Shown piece by piece: positions 7,592 through 13,714 of a stretch of DNA of 13,714 bases. Position 1 is the first letter of the stretch, and every line of letters starts with the position of its first letter. The notes under the pieces are model-generated. The model saw only the letters and a program-made list of their open reading frames with translations, was not told the origin of the DNA and did not search any database. Position numbers and translations under genes: made by a program. This DNA is from DATARH01 sp046724035 (GTDB lineage: Bacteria; Pseudomonadota; Alphaproteobacteria; ATCC43930; CGMCC-115725): contig JBKOVT010000103.1 of the NCBI GenBank assembly GCA_046724035.1, forward strand, positions 1 through 13,714. The letters run 5' to 3'.

Positions 7592-8437
7592 TTACGGGCC
7601 TTCCAGGGGCCGCTGATACACGATCGCATCCGAGAACCTGCAGACCTCGAAAAGCGGCGAGATCCTGCTCATCGATTCGGTGTGCCCTAGGCAAATGTAG
7701 CCGCCGGGGACTAGGTTTTCATAAAGATTCTCGGCGGCGATTCGCCGGGAGCTCTCGTCGAAGTAGATCAGGACATTACGGCAGAAAATAACGTCAAACC
7801 GGCCATGCGCCCGCATCTCGGCCGTGTCCATCAGATTGGCGGACGAGAAGCGTACCGATTGCCGCAACTCCGGGATGATGCGCCAGCTATTTTCATCGAT
7901 CGGCACAAAATACTTGGCGATCAGTTCCGGAGACAACCGGATCAGCGCGCGCTTGCCGAAAATCCCCTCGCGCGCTACTTCCAGAACCTGGGTATCGATG
8001 TCGGAGCCGACGATCTCGACATCGTAAGCGTCTACCTCCGGCCAGTGCTCCAGCAGCCAAATGGCAATCGAATAGGGCTCTTCCCCGGTCGCGCAGGGCA
8101 CCGACCAGATCAGCAGCGGATCTCCGCGCGGCTTGGCCGCAATTCGCTTCGCCAGCAGATCGGTCGTCAGGCAGCGCAGCTGGTGGTCCTCGCGGTAAAA
8201 AAAGGTCTCGTTGACGGTAAAGGCATTGACCAGCTTCTCAGCCTCACCGCGAAAATCGCTGCGCAGACGCGCGAAGTAGCTCGTAAACGAGGTCGACCCG
8301 GTGGCCCGTATCCGCTCGCGGATGCGCCGCTCCACGTAGTACCGCTTGTCTTCTTTGAACACCATTCCAGTCCGGCGGTAGAGGAACTCGCATAACCGGC
8401 GGAATTCGTCGGTCGTGACCGGCGGTGGGTCGTCCAT
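7592..8437 (-). CDS. cheR: Receptor methyltransferase CheR
   Basis: This 281-residue protein has normal CheR length. It transfers methyl groups from S-adenosylmethionine to receptor glutamates. The N-terminal helical domain (about 1-75) precedes TVNETFFYRE (74-83). The SAM-binding Rossmann fold has PCATGEEPYSIAI (114-126), GSDID (144-148), FCRNVLIYF (218-226) and the C-terminal GHTES (251-255). The glycine-rich SAM motif has WSVPCATGEE, where many CheR proteins have a Ser/Ala-Ala-Gly-Cys-Ser start; this is a mild variation. The ATG follows the stop of the HEAT-repeat gene with no spacer (TGAATG), which suggests coupled translation. No TPR or pentapeptide-tethering extension is present, which agrees with a receptor lacking the C-terminal NWETF-type tether. 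Confidence 0.96.
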   Translation of the reverse strand: MDDPPPVTTDEFRRLCEFLYRRTGMVFKEDKRYYVERRIRERIRATGSTSFTSYFARLRSDFRGEAEKLVNAFTVNETFFYREDHQLRCLTTDLLAKRIAAKPRGDPLLIWSVPCATGEEPYSIAIWLLEHWPEVDAYDVEIVGSDIDTQVLEVAREGIFGKRALIRLSPELIAKYFVPIDENSWRIIPELRQSVRFSSANLMDTAEMRAHGRFDVIFCRNVLIYFDESSRRIAAENLYENLVPGGYICLGHTESMSRISPLFEVCRFSDAIVYQRPLEGP

Positions 8438-9058
8438 TCAGGAGCTTGTGTCCTGGCATGCGATCCGCTCCGCCGCGAGTTTGATCGCAAATGTAAGAAA
8501 ACCTTGGTCGCGATAGCGAGCAGCACATTTCTGCAAGGCCGGCAATGCCTTTGGCGTCCCGAGTTCAGCCAAGACGTCGATTGCCGCGCCGCAGACATTC
8601 GGTTCGGGGTCGCGTTCGAGCACGCCGCACAACAACTCGGTTGCATCGGCCGCCGAAAGCTCGCGGACCAAATCGCAGCACAGCAGGCGGATGTCCGGAT
8701 CGGGGTCGGCCAGCAGCGCCGGCAAGCGGGGCCGCACCGTGTTTATCATTTCGCGCAACGCGTCGAGTGCCGCGGTGCGCAGCGCGGGATCGTCCGACCG
8801 CAGATGCGGGATGACCGCCTCGACGCTCTCGTCGCTGCCGAGGCGGATGAGGCTCGTGAAGATCGCCTCGCGTACCCGCGCGTCGTGCTCTGTCGCCAAA
8901 GCCTCTCCGAGGATGCCGGCGGCCTCCGGCTCGGCTGCGAGGCTGCGCGCCGCCTGCCACCGTTCGTGTACATCCCCGCTTCGCAAGACGGCGGCCGATT
9001 GCCGGACGGCCCCGGCAGGCTCCATCTTATTGGCGGGCTCTCGACGGATCAGCGGCAT
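8438..9058 (-). CDS. HEAT-repeat protein between cheB and cheR
   Basis: This 206-residue protein is made almost entirely of about five HEAT-type helical repeats of roughly 30 residues (about 29-58, 59-90, 91-118, 120-150 and 151-185). Typical repeat signatures are DARVREAIFTSLIRLG, DPALRTAALDALREM and DPDIRLLCCDLVRELS. HEAT arrays form curved scaffolds for protein binding, and no catalytic motif is seen. The start ATG at 9058 follows the cheB stop by one base. A second ATG at 9025 would give a 195-residue product without loss of repeats. The position between the two receptor-modifying enzymes suggests that it binds CheB, CheR, the receptor or a receiver. That role is inferred only from location. 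It has no signal peptide and is probably cytoplasmic. Confidence 0.85.
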   Translation of the reverse strand: MPLIRREPANKMEPAGAVRQSAAVLRSGDVHERWQAARSLAAEPEAAGILGEALATEHDARVREAIFTSLIRLGSDESVEAVIPHLRSDDPALRTAALDALREMINTVRPRLPALLADPDPDIRLLCCDLVRELSAADATELLCGVLERDPEPNVCGAAIDVLAELGTPKALPALQKCAARYRDQGFLTFAIKLAAERIACQDTSS

Positions 9059-9059
9059 T

Positions 9060-10163
9060 TCAGGAAAGCAGGTTCTGGAGATGGTTCGCGATTGCTGGTA
9101 GCGGCAGCACCCAGTCGGCCCCGTTGGCCTTGACCAGCTCCCCCGGCATGCCCCAGACGACGGCGGTCTCTTCCGCCTCGGCGATGGTCTTGCCTCCTTG
9201 CTCATGCAGGAGCGTCATCGCCTGCGCCCCATCCGAACCCATACCGGTCATCAGCACCCCGACGAGCTGGCTGGCGGGAAGGTGGTCCATGGCGCTGCGC
9301 ACGAGACGATCGGTGCTCGGATGCCATGGGTAGTCCCGGCGCGGCGGTGCCGGCATGGCGCTGAAAACTGAGCCGCGTCGAGACACGATCAAATCGGCAT
9401 CCCCCCGTCCGATATACACAGAACCCGGTTTGAGCAGGGTTGGTTGCAGTACCTCCGTTACCGACAGCGCGCAAAGCTCGTCGAGGCGCCTCGCGAGCGA
9501 ACCAGTGAAGCTGGCCGGCATGTGCTGCGCCACCAGAATGGGCCAAGGAAACGTCACAGAGAGCGGCGCAAGCAACGTTTCCAGGGCCGGCGGCCCGCCG
9601 GTCGACGTGCCGACCAGGACGAGGCCGTCACCGCGCAGGGGCTCGCCCACCTTCGCAGCGGTCGTCCTCTCCGAGTTCGTCACCGGGGCTCGCAAGCTGC
9701 GGCGGCGCAACATTTCCGCGGGCGCGGTGCGATGCCGCACGCGTTCCCTTAGGCGCAAGCTGCGGCGCAGCTTGGCCCCCGCAGCGGCCCGTACCTTTGC
9801 CAGCAGCTCCTGCGCCATTTCGTGGATACCGAGCGAAATCGCCCCATCCGGTTTCGCGATGAAATCCACCGCCCCGAGTTCCAGAGCCTCGAGCGTGGCA
9901 TCCGCCCCCTCGACTGTAAGGGCCGAGACCATCACGACGGGACAAGGCCGCTCCAGGATGATGCGGTCGAGACATGCGAGACCATCCATTTGCGGCATGT
10001 GAATGTCGAGTGTAATGACATCGGGCGCGTAGCTATGCAGCTGAGAAAGTCCCTCCATCCCGTTGCGGGCGGCGCGGACCTCGAAATCCGGCTCGTTGCC
10101 GAAGATTTCGCAGAGCAGCTTCCGCATCAGCGCCGAGTCGTCGACGACGAGAACCTTGATCAC
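9060..10163 (-). CDS. cheB: Receptor methylesterase/glutamine deamidase CheB
   Basis: This 367-residue protein has the full CheB layout. A receiver domain (1-120) has D8-D9, phospho-acceptor D53 in TLDIHMPQMDG and Lys104 in AKPDG. A basic linker (about 125-178, rich in Arg) joins it to the esterase domain (about 180-365). The catalytic triad is Ser187 in VGTSTGGP, His214 in AQHMP and Asp311 in GMGSDGA, corresponding to the known Ser-His-Asp triad of the family. It removes methyl groups that CheR adds to the receptor, and phosphorylation by CheA should activate it. The start is a GTG that overlaps the cheW stop (GTGA) with AGG about seven bases upstream. The linker is longer and more arginine-rich than typical for enteric CheB. 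Confidence 0.97.
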   Translation of the reverse strand: MIKVLVVDDSALMRKLLCEIFGNEPDFEVRAARNGMEGLSQLHSYAPDVITLDIHMPQMDGLACLDRIILERPCPVVMVSALTVEGADATLEALELGAVDFIAKPDGAISLGIHEMAQELLAKVRAAAGAKLRRSLRLRERVRHRTAPAEMLRRRSLRAPVTNSERTTAAKVGEPLRGDGLVLVGTSTGGPPALETLLAPLSVTFPWPILVAQHMPASFTGSLARRLDELCALSVTEVLQPTLLKPGSVYIGRGDADLIVSRRGSVFSAMPAPPRRDYPWHPSTDRLVRSAMDHLPASQLVGVLMTGMGSDGAQAMTLLHEQGGKTIAEAEETAVVWGMPGELVKANGADWVLPLPAIANHLQNLLS

Positions 10164-11707
10164 AAAATCGCCTGATCGGCCGTTGCGGTCGCAAACGCCT
10201 CGAGCAGTTCGTGTTCTGCCCCGGTCAGCAGCTCGTCGACGGCGAGCAACAGGACCATTTGGCCTCTGTCCGTCAGATTCACAACACCGTGTACCAACTC
10301 GCCGAGGCCACCAATCAGTTCCGGTGCCGGCTCGATCGCGTCCATAGGCGCGCGCAGGAGTTCGGATACGCCGTCGACGATAACGGCGGCGCGATGTCGC
10401 TGCGACCGTACAACCACGAGCCGCCGTCCGCCGCCGTCGTCCGCCGCCAAACCGAAGCGCTTGCGCTGGTCGATTACCGGCAGCACCTCGCCACGGAAAT
10501 TCACCAGTCCTTCGAGAAACTCGGGCGCATTTGGCACTCGGAATATCCGGTCGGGAACCCGGGCCACTTCGTCGACCGCGCTTATCGGCAACCCGAACGA
10601 TTCCGCGCCGACCCGGAAGACAAGAAACTCGGCCGTTTCGGTGTTGTCCGGCAGTGCGGCAGTGGCCGCACTGACCGCTACATCGGACGAAGCCTGAAGC
10701 CAGCGCATCACATCCTCCCGGAAAAGCTGATCGGGCGAAAGGATTGAGATCAGTCGGCGTCCGCCTTCTGCGCGAAACATCGAGGCTATCCTCGATTCTC
10801 CCCCGGCGCGGGCCGCCAACATCGGTGGGCTGGGCTCGATCAGGTCCGGATCGGCACGAATTACGGCTCGCATCCGGTCCGCGACCAGTCCGACCAGCAT
10901 GCCGCCGATGGGTGTCACGATGACCTTCTCACGTGCCGAAGTGTCCACTCCTGAAAATCCGAGCAGCGCGCGGAGCGACAACAAGGGCACCAGGCTGTCG
11001 CGATGCGCGACAATCCCGAGCAGGACAGCGTCGGCACGAGGCACGGTTGCCACAGACGCCGGCATCGCAACGATTTCCTGCACCTGTTCCAACGGTAGGG
11101 CATACTCCTGGCCGCCCACTTCGAAGGTGACCAACGCCAATCCCTCCGATCGGTCCTCGGCATCCTCGCGCATCAACACTGTGGTGCCGCGAGTCGACAG
11201 CGCCGGACGAGCCTCGGCGCGGCCGAACTCCCGCGACAGCATCTTATCGATGTCAAGGATACGCACTACCTCGTCGCCTGCGACATCCTCTTCCGTGTCG
11301 ATCGGGAACATTCCCGCCAATGCTTCACCCGGATCGGCGGTCAGCTCACCCTGCCGTGTTTCGATCCGGGCAGCCTCCGCCGACACCAGCCCCTTGACGG
11401 CATCGACCACAAGAGCCGCTGGACTGCTTCCGCTCAAGATGATCGCGCGCGCCGCGTTCCCGACAGCTGCGGGCGGGTGTCCAAGCATCGCCGACAAGCT
11501 GACGACAGCGACAACCGAGCCACGCAGGTTCGCCAAGCCCATGAGCGCTTTAGGGCTCTTCGGCAATCGCGCAACGGCCGGCACGCGGATGACTTCTGCG
11601 ACCTCTTGGGCCGGCAAGGCATAAAAGCGGTCGCCGCCGACAAACATCAAAAACCGCTGCCGCGCCTCCGCTGCTCCCCCTAGAGCTTGCGCCTCGTCGT
11701 CAGGCAT
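10160..11707 (-). CDS. cheW: Triple-domain CheW coupling protein
   Basis: This 515-residue protein is about three times the length of an ordinary CheW (about 150-170) and contains three CheW-like domains. Domain 1 (about 17-160) has QRFLMFVGGDRFYALP, LANLRGSVVAVV and VVRILDIDKML. Domain 2 (about 190-332) has LALVTFEVGGQEYALP but reads GIVAHRDSLVPLL where the conserved Asn-x-Arg-Gly should be. Domain 3 (about 357-494) has AEFLVFRVGAESFGLP and LVNFRGEVLPVID and is the most canonical. CheW links receptors to CheA in the array. Three domains in one chain could bridge several receptors or kinases, or bind the two tips of the upstream MCP. The start ATG at 11707 overlaps the MCP stop by eight bases. 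Confidence 0.93.
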   Translation of the reverse strand: MPDDEAQALGGAAEARQRFLMFVGGDRFYALPAQEVAEVIRVPAVARLPKSPKALMGLANLRGSVVAVVSLSAMLGHPPAAVGNAARAIILSGSSPAALVVDAVKGLVSAEAARIETRQGELTADPGEALAGMFPIDTEEDVAGDEVVRILDIDKMLSREFGRAEARPALSTRGTTVLMREDAEDRSEGLALVTFEVGGQEYALPLEQVQEIVAMPASVATVPRADAVLLGIVAHRDSLVPLLSLRALLGFSGVDTSAREKVIVTPIGGMLVGLVADRMRAVIRADPDLIEPSPPMLAARAGGESRIASMFRAEGGRRLISILSPDQLFREDVMRWLQASSDVAVSAATAALPDNTETAEFLVFRVGAESFGLPISAVDEVARVPDRIFRVPNAPEFLEGLVNFRGEVLPVIDQRKRFGLAADDGGGRRLVVVRSQRHRAAVIVDGVSELLRAPMDAIEPAPELIGGLGELVHGVVNLTDRGQMVLLLAVDELLTGAEHELLEAFATATADQAIL

Positions 11708-13634
11708 TCGGCTGCTCGAGCTCGTCGGCTAGGGAAGCGATTTCCTCGATGGCCGCCGCGAGATCCTCGGCGCCCTGGGCCTGTTCCGCCGACGCGCTCG
11801 CCGCCTGCCGCGACGCAGCATTGGACTGCTCGGCTGCGGCCGCGATCTGCCGCGCACCCTGAGCGGCTTGGGTGAGCGCTGCCACGATGGCTTCGGCGCC
11901 CTGCAGGATGACGCCATTCGCCGAGCTCAGGGCGGCAACTTCGGTATCGCTCCGCGCGAGCGCTTCAGAAATCGTCCGGCTTTTCTGTACTTCGGCTTCC
12001 AACAGGACATTGATTTCCTCCAGGTCGCGCTGCACGGACGCCACCTGGTCGATAATGCTTCGCACCGTATCCTTGATCCGATCCATGCTCTCCGTCGTCT
12101 TGCGCGCGAGGCCGCGGATGTCGTTGGACACGACGGCGAAACCACGACCGCTGTCGCCGGCGCGCGCGGCTTCGACCGAGCCGCTGACGGCAAGCATGCT
12201 GGTCTGCACCGCGACGAGCGCGATCGCATCGACCAGCTTGTCGATGCGACGGCTTACAATTGCCAGCTCGCGAATCAGATCTAGGCTCTCCGCGGTTTCG
12301 CGGATCGCGCGCCTCACGCCTTCCGCAAGATTCTCGACGGCCGAGCGGTTGTCGCGCAGCGCCGCCAAGATTGCCGTGACCCGCTCGCTCGCAGTCCGCG
12401 CATTCCGCTCGGCGACCGCGGCACTGTTCTGAATCTGCGACAGGGCGTCGGAAATTTGCGTCGTCGCAGCCGATTGCTGTTCGGCGCCACGATTTATTTG
12501 TTCCACCGCGGCCATGATCTGGCTCGACGCGCCGGAGAGCTCCTGGATGGTCGCTGAAAGCTGTTCCGCCGCCGCCCCGATCTGTTGCGGTGCTCCCGTA
12601 TCGGCGCTGCCGGCCCTCAGCGCTTCCGCCAATTCCGCCAGAGATTGTGCGGCGGCCTGGCTCTGTTCGAGCGAACGTACCTGCTGTTCGATCGCCGTTT
12701 GTGCCTCGACGGCGGCAGTGGACTGCTCCTCGGCCGCTCGCGCGATCTGCTCGGCGCCGCGTCTCGCCTGCGTGACGGCACGCTCGGCTTCGGCCATCGC
12801 GGACAGCGTATCCTGGCTGCCCGAAGTGATCTGGGTCGTGTCGCCGCGCAGCTTGTCGAGGCTGCCGACCACCGCCAGCCCCGCTTTTGCCTCCGCGACG
12901 GCGCCCTCGGCCGCGGTTCGAGCCGCCTCGACGACTTCGCGCACTTTGTCCTGGATTGCCTCGGCAAAGCCGCGGACCTCTCGCGCCCTTTTCTCCGAGG
13001 TCTCGGCCAACGCGCGCACCTCTTCGGCCACGACGGCGAAACCGCGCCCGTGGTCGCCGGCTCGCGCCGCCTCGATCGCCGCGTTCAGGGCTAAGAGGTT
13101 GGTCTGGTCGGAGATCTCGCCGACCGCCAGGCTTATCTCGCCGATATTTTGGGCACTGCGGTCCAGTTCGGAAATCAGCGCCAACGCGGCCTGCTGCCGA
13201 TCGGCGTTTCGCTCAACCGCCTGGATCGAAATTGTCATCTGCGACGAGGCGTCGCCAAGAACTGATCGCACTGCCTCTGTCCGGCGGTGCGAGGCTTCGG
13301 ATTGCGCCCGGCTCGTGCCGAGATGGGCAACAATGCTGTCGATCGCGGCCAGCTGCTCGCGTGACGCACCGGCCGCCTCGTCGGCGCCGCTGGCGATCTG
13401 CTGCATCGCCCGGCGTAACTCCTCGGCAGCTGCCGCCGATTCCGCAAGACCGCTGGCCAACTCCTCGGTGGCGGCGGCGACCCGTTCCGACGCCTGGACA
13501 TGCCGGGCTCTCGGCTGCTGACGGCGCGGTTTAGCTCGAAATGAGGGCTCAGAGACGCCCGCCGGCTCGCCTCTATCGGGCTGCGCGGTCGGCTTGGCGG
13601 GAGTGGCTAGCCTCGATGCTTTGACCAGGGCCAT
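11700..13634 (-). CDS. Cytoplasmic methyl-accepting chemotaxis protein with two tandem signalling hairpins
   Basis: This 644-residue receptor has no transmembrane segment and no recognisable sensor domain. A short basic, proline-rich N-terminus (1-48) is followed by two proline-free helical blocks (42-348 and 350-641), each centred on a kinase-control tip. Tip 1 (about 172-210) is canonical: DQTNLLALNAAIEAARAGD and then HGRGFAVVAEEVRALA. Tip 2 (about 472-510) is divergent: VQTSMLAVSGSVEAARAGD and then SGRGFAVVSNDIRGLA. The EAARAGD motif sits at 188-194 and again at 488-494, exactly 300 residues apart, and each arm is about 140 residues. Candidate methylation sites matching the A/S-rich E/Q pair pattern are E57-E58, E357-Q358 and E602-Q603, which fits the cheR and cheB genes downstream. 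No C-terminal CheR-tethering pentapeptide is present. The start ATG has GAG six bases upstream. Confidence 0.93.
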   Translation of the reverse strand: MALVKASRLATPAKPTAQPDRGEPAGVSEPSFRAKPRRQQPRARHVQASERVAAATEELASGLAESAAAAEELRRAMQQIASGADEAAGASREQLAAIDSIVAHLGTSRAQSEASHRRTEAVRSVLGDASSQMTISIQAVERNADRQQAALALISELDRSAQNIGEISLAVGEISDQTNLLALNAAIEAARAGDHGRGFAVVAEEVRALAETSEKRAREVRGFAEAIQDKVREVVEAARTAAEGAVAEAKAGLAVVGSLDKLRGDTTQITSGSQDTLSAMAEAERAVTQARRGAEQIARAAEEQSTAAVEAQTAIEQQVRSLEQSQAAAQSLAELAEALRAGSADTGAPQQIGAAAEQLSATIQELSGASSQIMAAVEQINRGAEQQSAATTQISDALSQIQNSAAVAERNARTASERVTAILAALRDNRSAVENLAEGVRRAIRETAESLDLIRELAIVSRRIDKLVDAIALVAVQTSMLAVSGSVEAARAGDSGRGFAVVSNDIRGLARKTTESMDRIKDTVRSIIDQVASVQRDLEEINVLLEAEVQKSRTISEALARSDTEVAALSSANGVILQGAEAIVAALTQAAQGARQIAAAAEQSNAASRQAASASAEQAQGAEDLAAAIEEIASLADELEQPNA

Positions 13635-13714
13635 CAGCTTCTCGACAAAACAAAATGGACCGCTGCATAGAGCGGGATTCGAAACAACACGTCAACTGAG
13701 CCAGGGCTATATAC
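13635..13714. other. Upstream region of the operon, cut by window edge
   Basis: These 80 bases hold the MCP ribosome binding site (GAG six bases before the ATG) and the weak promoter candidate. They are visibly richer in A/T than the coding region, as expected for a promoter region. The neighbouring gene to the right is not in the window. Confidence 0.6.
13666..13695 (-). promoter_or_regulatory. Possible sigma-70-type promoter for the operon
   Basis: On the minus strand TTGACG (13695-13690) lies 17-18 bases before CTCTATG (13672-13666), about 30 bases ahead of the MCP start. The -35 box is good but the -10 match is poor (about three of six). The true promoter could lie beyond the right edge. 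Confidence 0.3.

Noticed and set aside
7581..7694. N-terminal extension of CheY to 7694
   Set aside because: It would overlap cheR by about 100 bases, and the receiver domain begins naturally at the ATG at 7580.
9059..9205. N-terminal extension of the HEAT protein to 9205
   Set aside because: The extra 49 residues lie inside cheB in another frame and have Arg/Pro-rich shadow composition; the ATG at 9058 directly follows the cheB stop.
12514..13521. 335-codon open frame on the plus strand opposite the MCP
   Set aside because: It is the mirror of the Ala/Glu-rich coiled-coil coding sequence; Ser/Ala-rich composition and no domain signal.
11700..13634. Repeat-rich MCP coding sequence as a tandem DNA repeat
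   Set aside because: The similarity between the halves is mainly at the functional tip at protein level; the DNA is not a clear recent duplication.
1..13714. CRISPR array, tRNA or rRNA genes, prophage or toxin-antitoxin genes
   Set aside because: No regularly spaced repeats, no cloverleaf-like or rRNA segments, and almost all sequence is occupied by the chemosensory genes.

Overview
The window is high-GC DNA with very long unbroken frames. Together with the gene families present, this points to an alphaproteobacterium, probably of the Rhodospirillales type. That placement comes from protein style and is not proven by a marker gene. About 95% of the window is one chemosensory (Che) operon transcribed leftwards (minus strand). 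The left edge holds the 3' end of an IS5-family insertion sequence on the plus strand.

Layout from left to right: positions 2-487 are a transposase C-terminal part cut by the window edge, and 488-679 is a junction without a convincing gene. The operon then runs from right to left (5' to 3' on the minus strand): a soluble MCP with two signalling hairpins (13634-11700), a triple-domain CheW (11707-10160), CheB (10163-9060), a HEAT-repeat protein (9058-8438), CheR (8437-7592), CheY (7580-7203), CheA (7206-4990), a small STAS-like protein (4993-4700), a second single-domain response regulator (4653-4273), CheC copy 1 (4273-3602), a soluble PAS-rich hybrid histidine kinase (3624-1303) and CheC copy 2 (1306-680). 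Most junctions overlap by 1-23 bases or touch. Only 11- and 46-base gaps interrupt the series, so this should be one translationally coupled transcript with its promoter at or beyond the right edge.

How it works together (inference from family knowledge): the cytoplasmic receptor, CheW and CheA form the kinase array. CheR and CheB methylate and demethylate the receptor. CheA phosphorylates CheY, CheB and possibly the second regulator, and the two CheC proteins are the likely aspartyl-phosphate phosphatases. The hybrid kinase sits between the two CheC genes, so a second sensory input may enter the same phosphorelay. No flagellar, pilus, cheZ, cheD or output-enzyme gene is visible, so the output (swimming, twitching, development or another function) cannot be read from this window.

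The unusual points are the two-headed receptor with a second, divergent tip exactly 300 residues after the first, the triple CheW with one degenerate domain, the CheC-kinase-CheC sandwich, and the HEAT and STAS-like accessory genes embedded in the operon.
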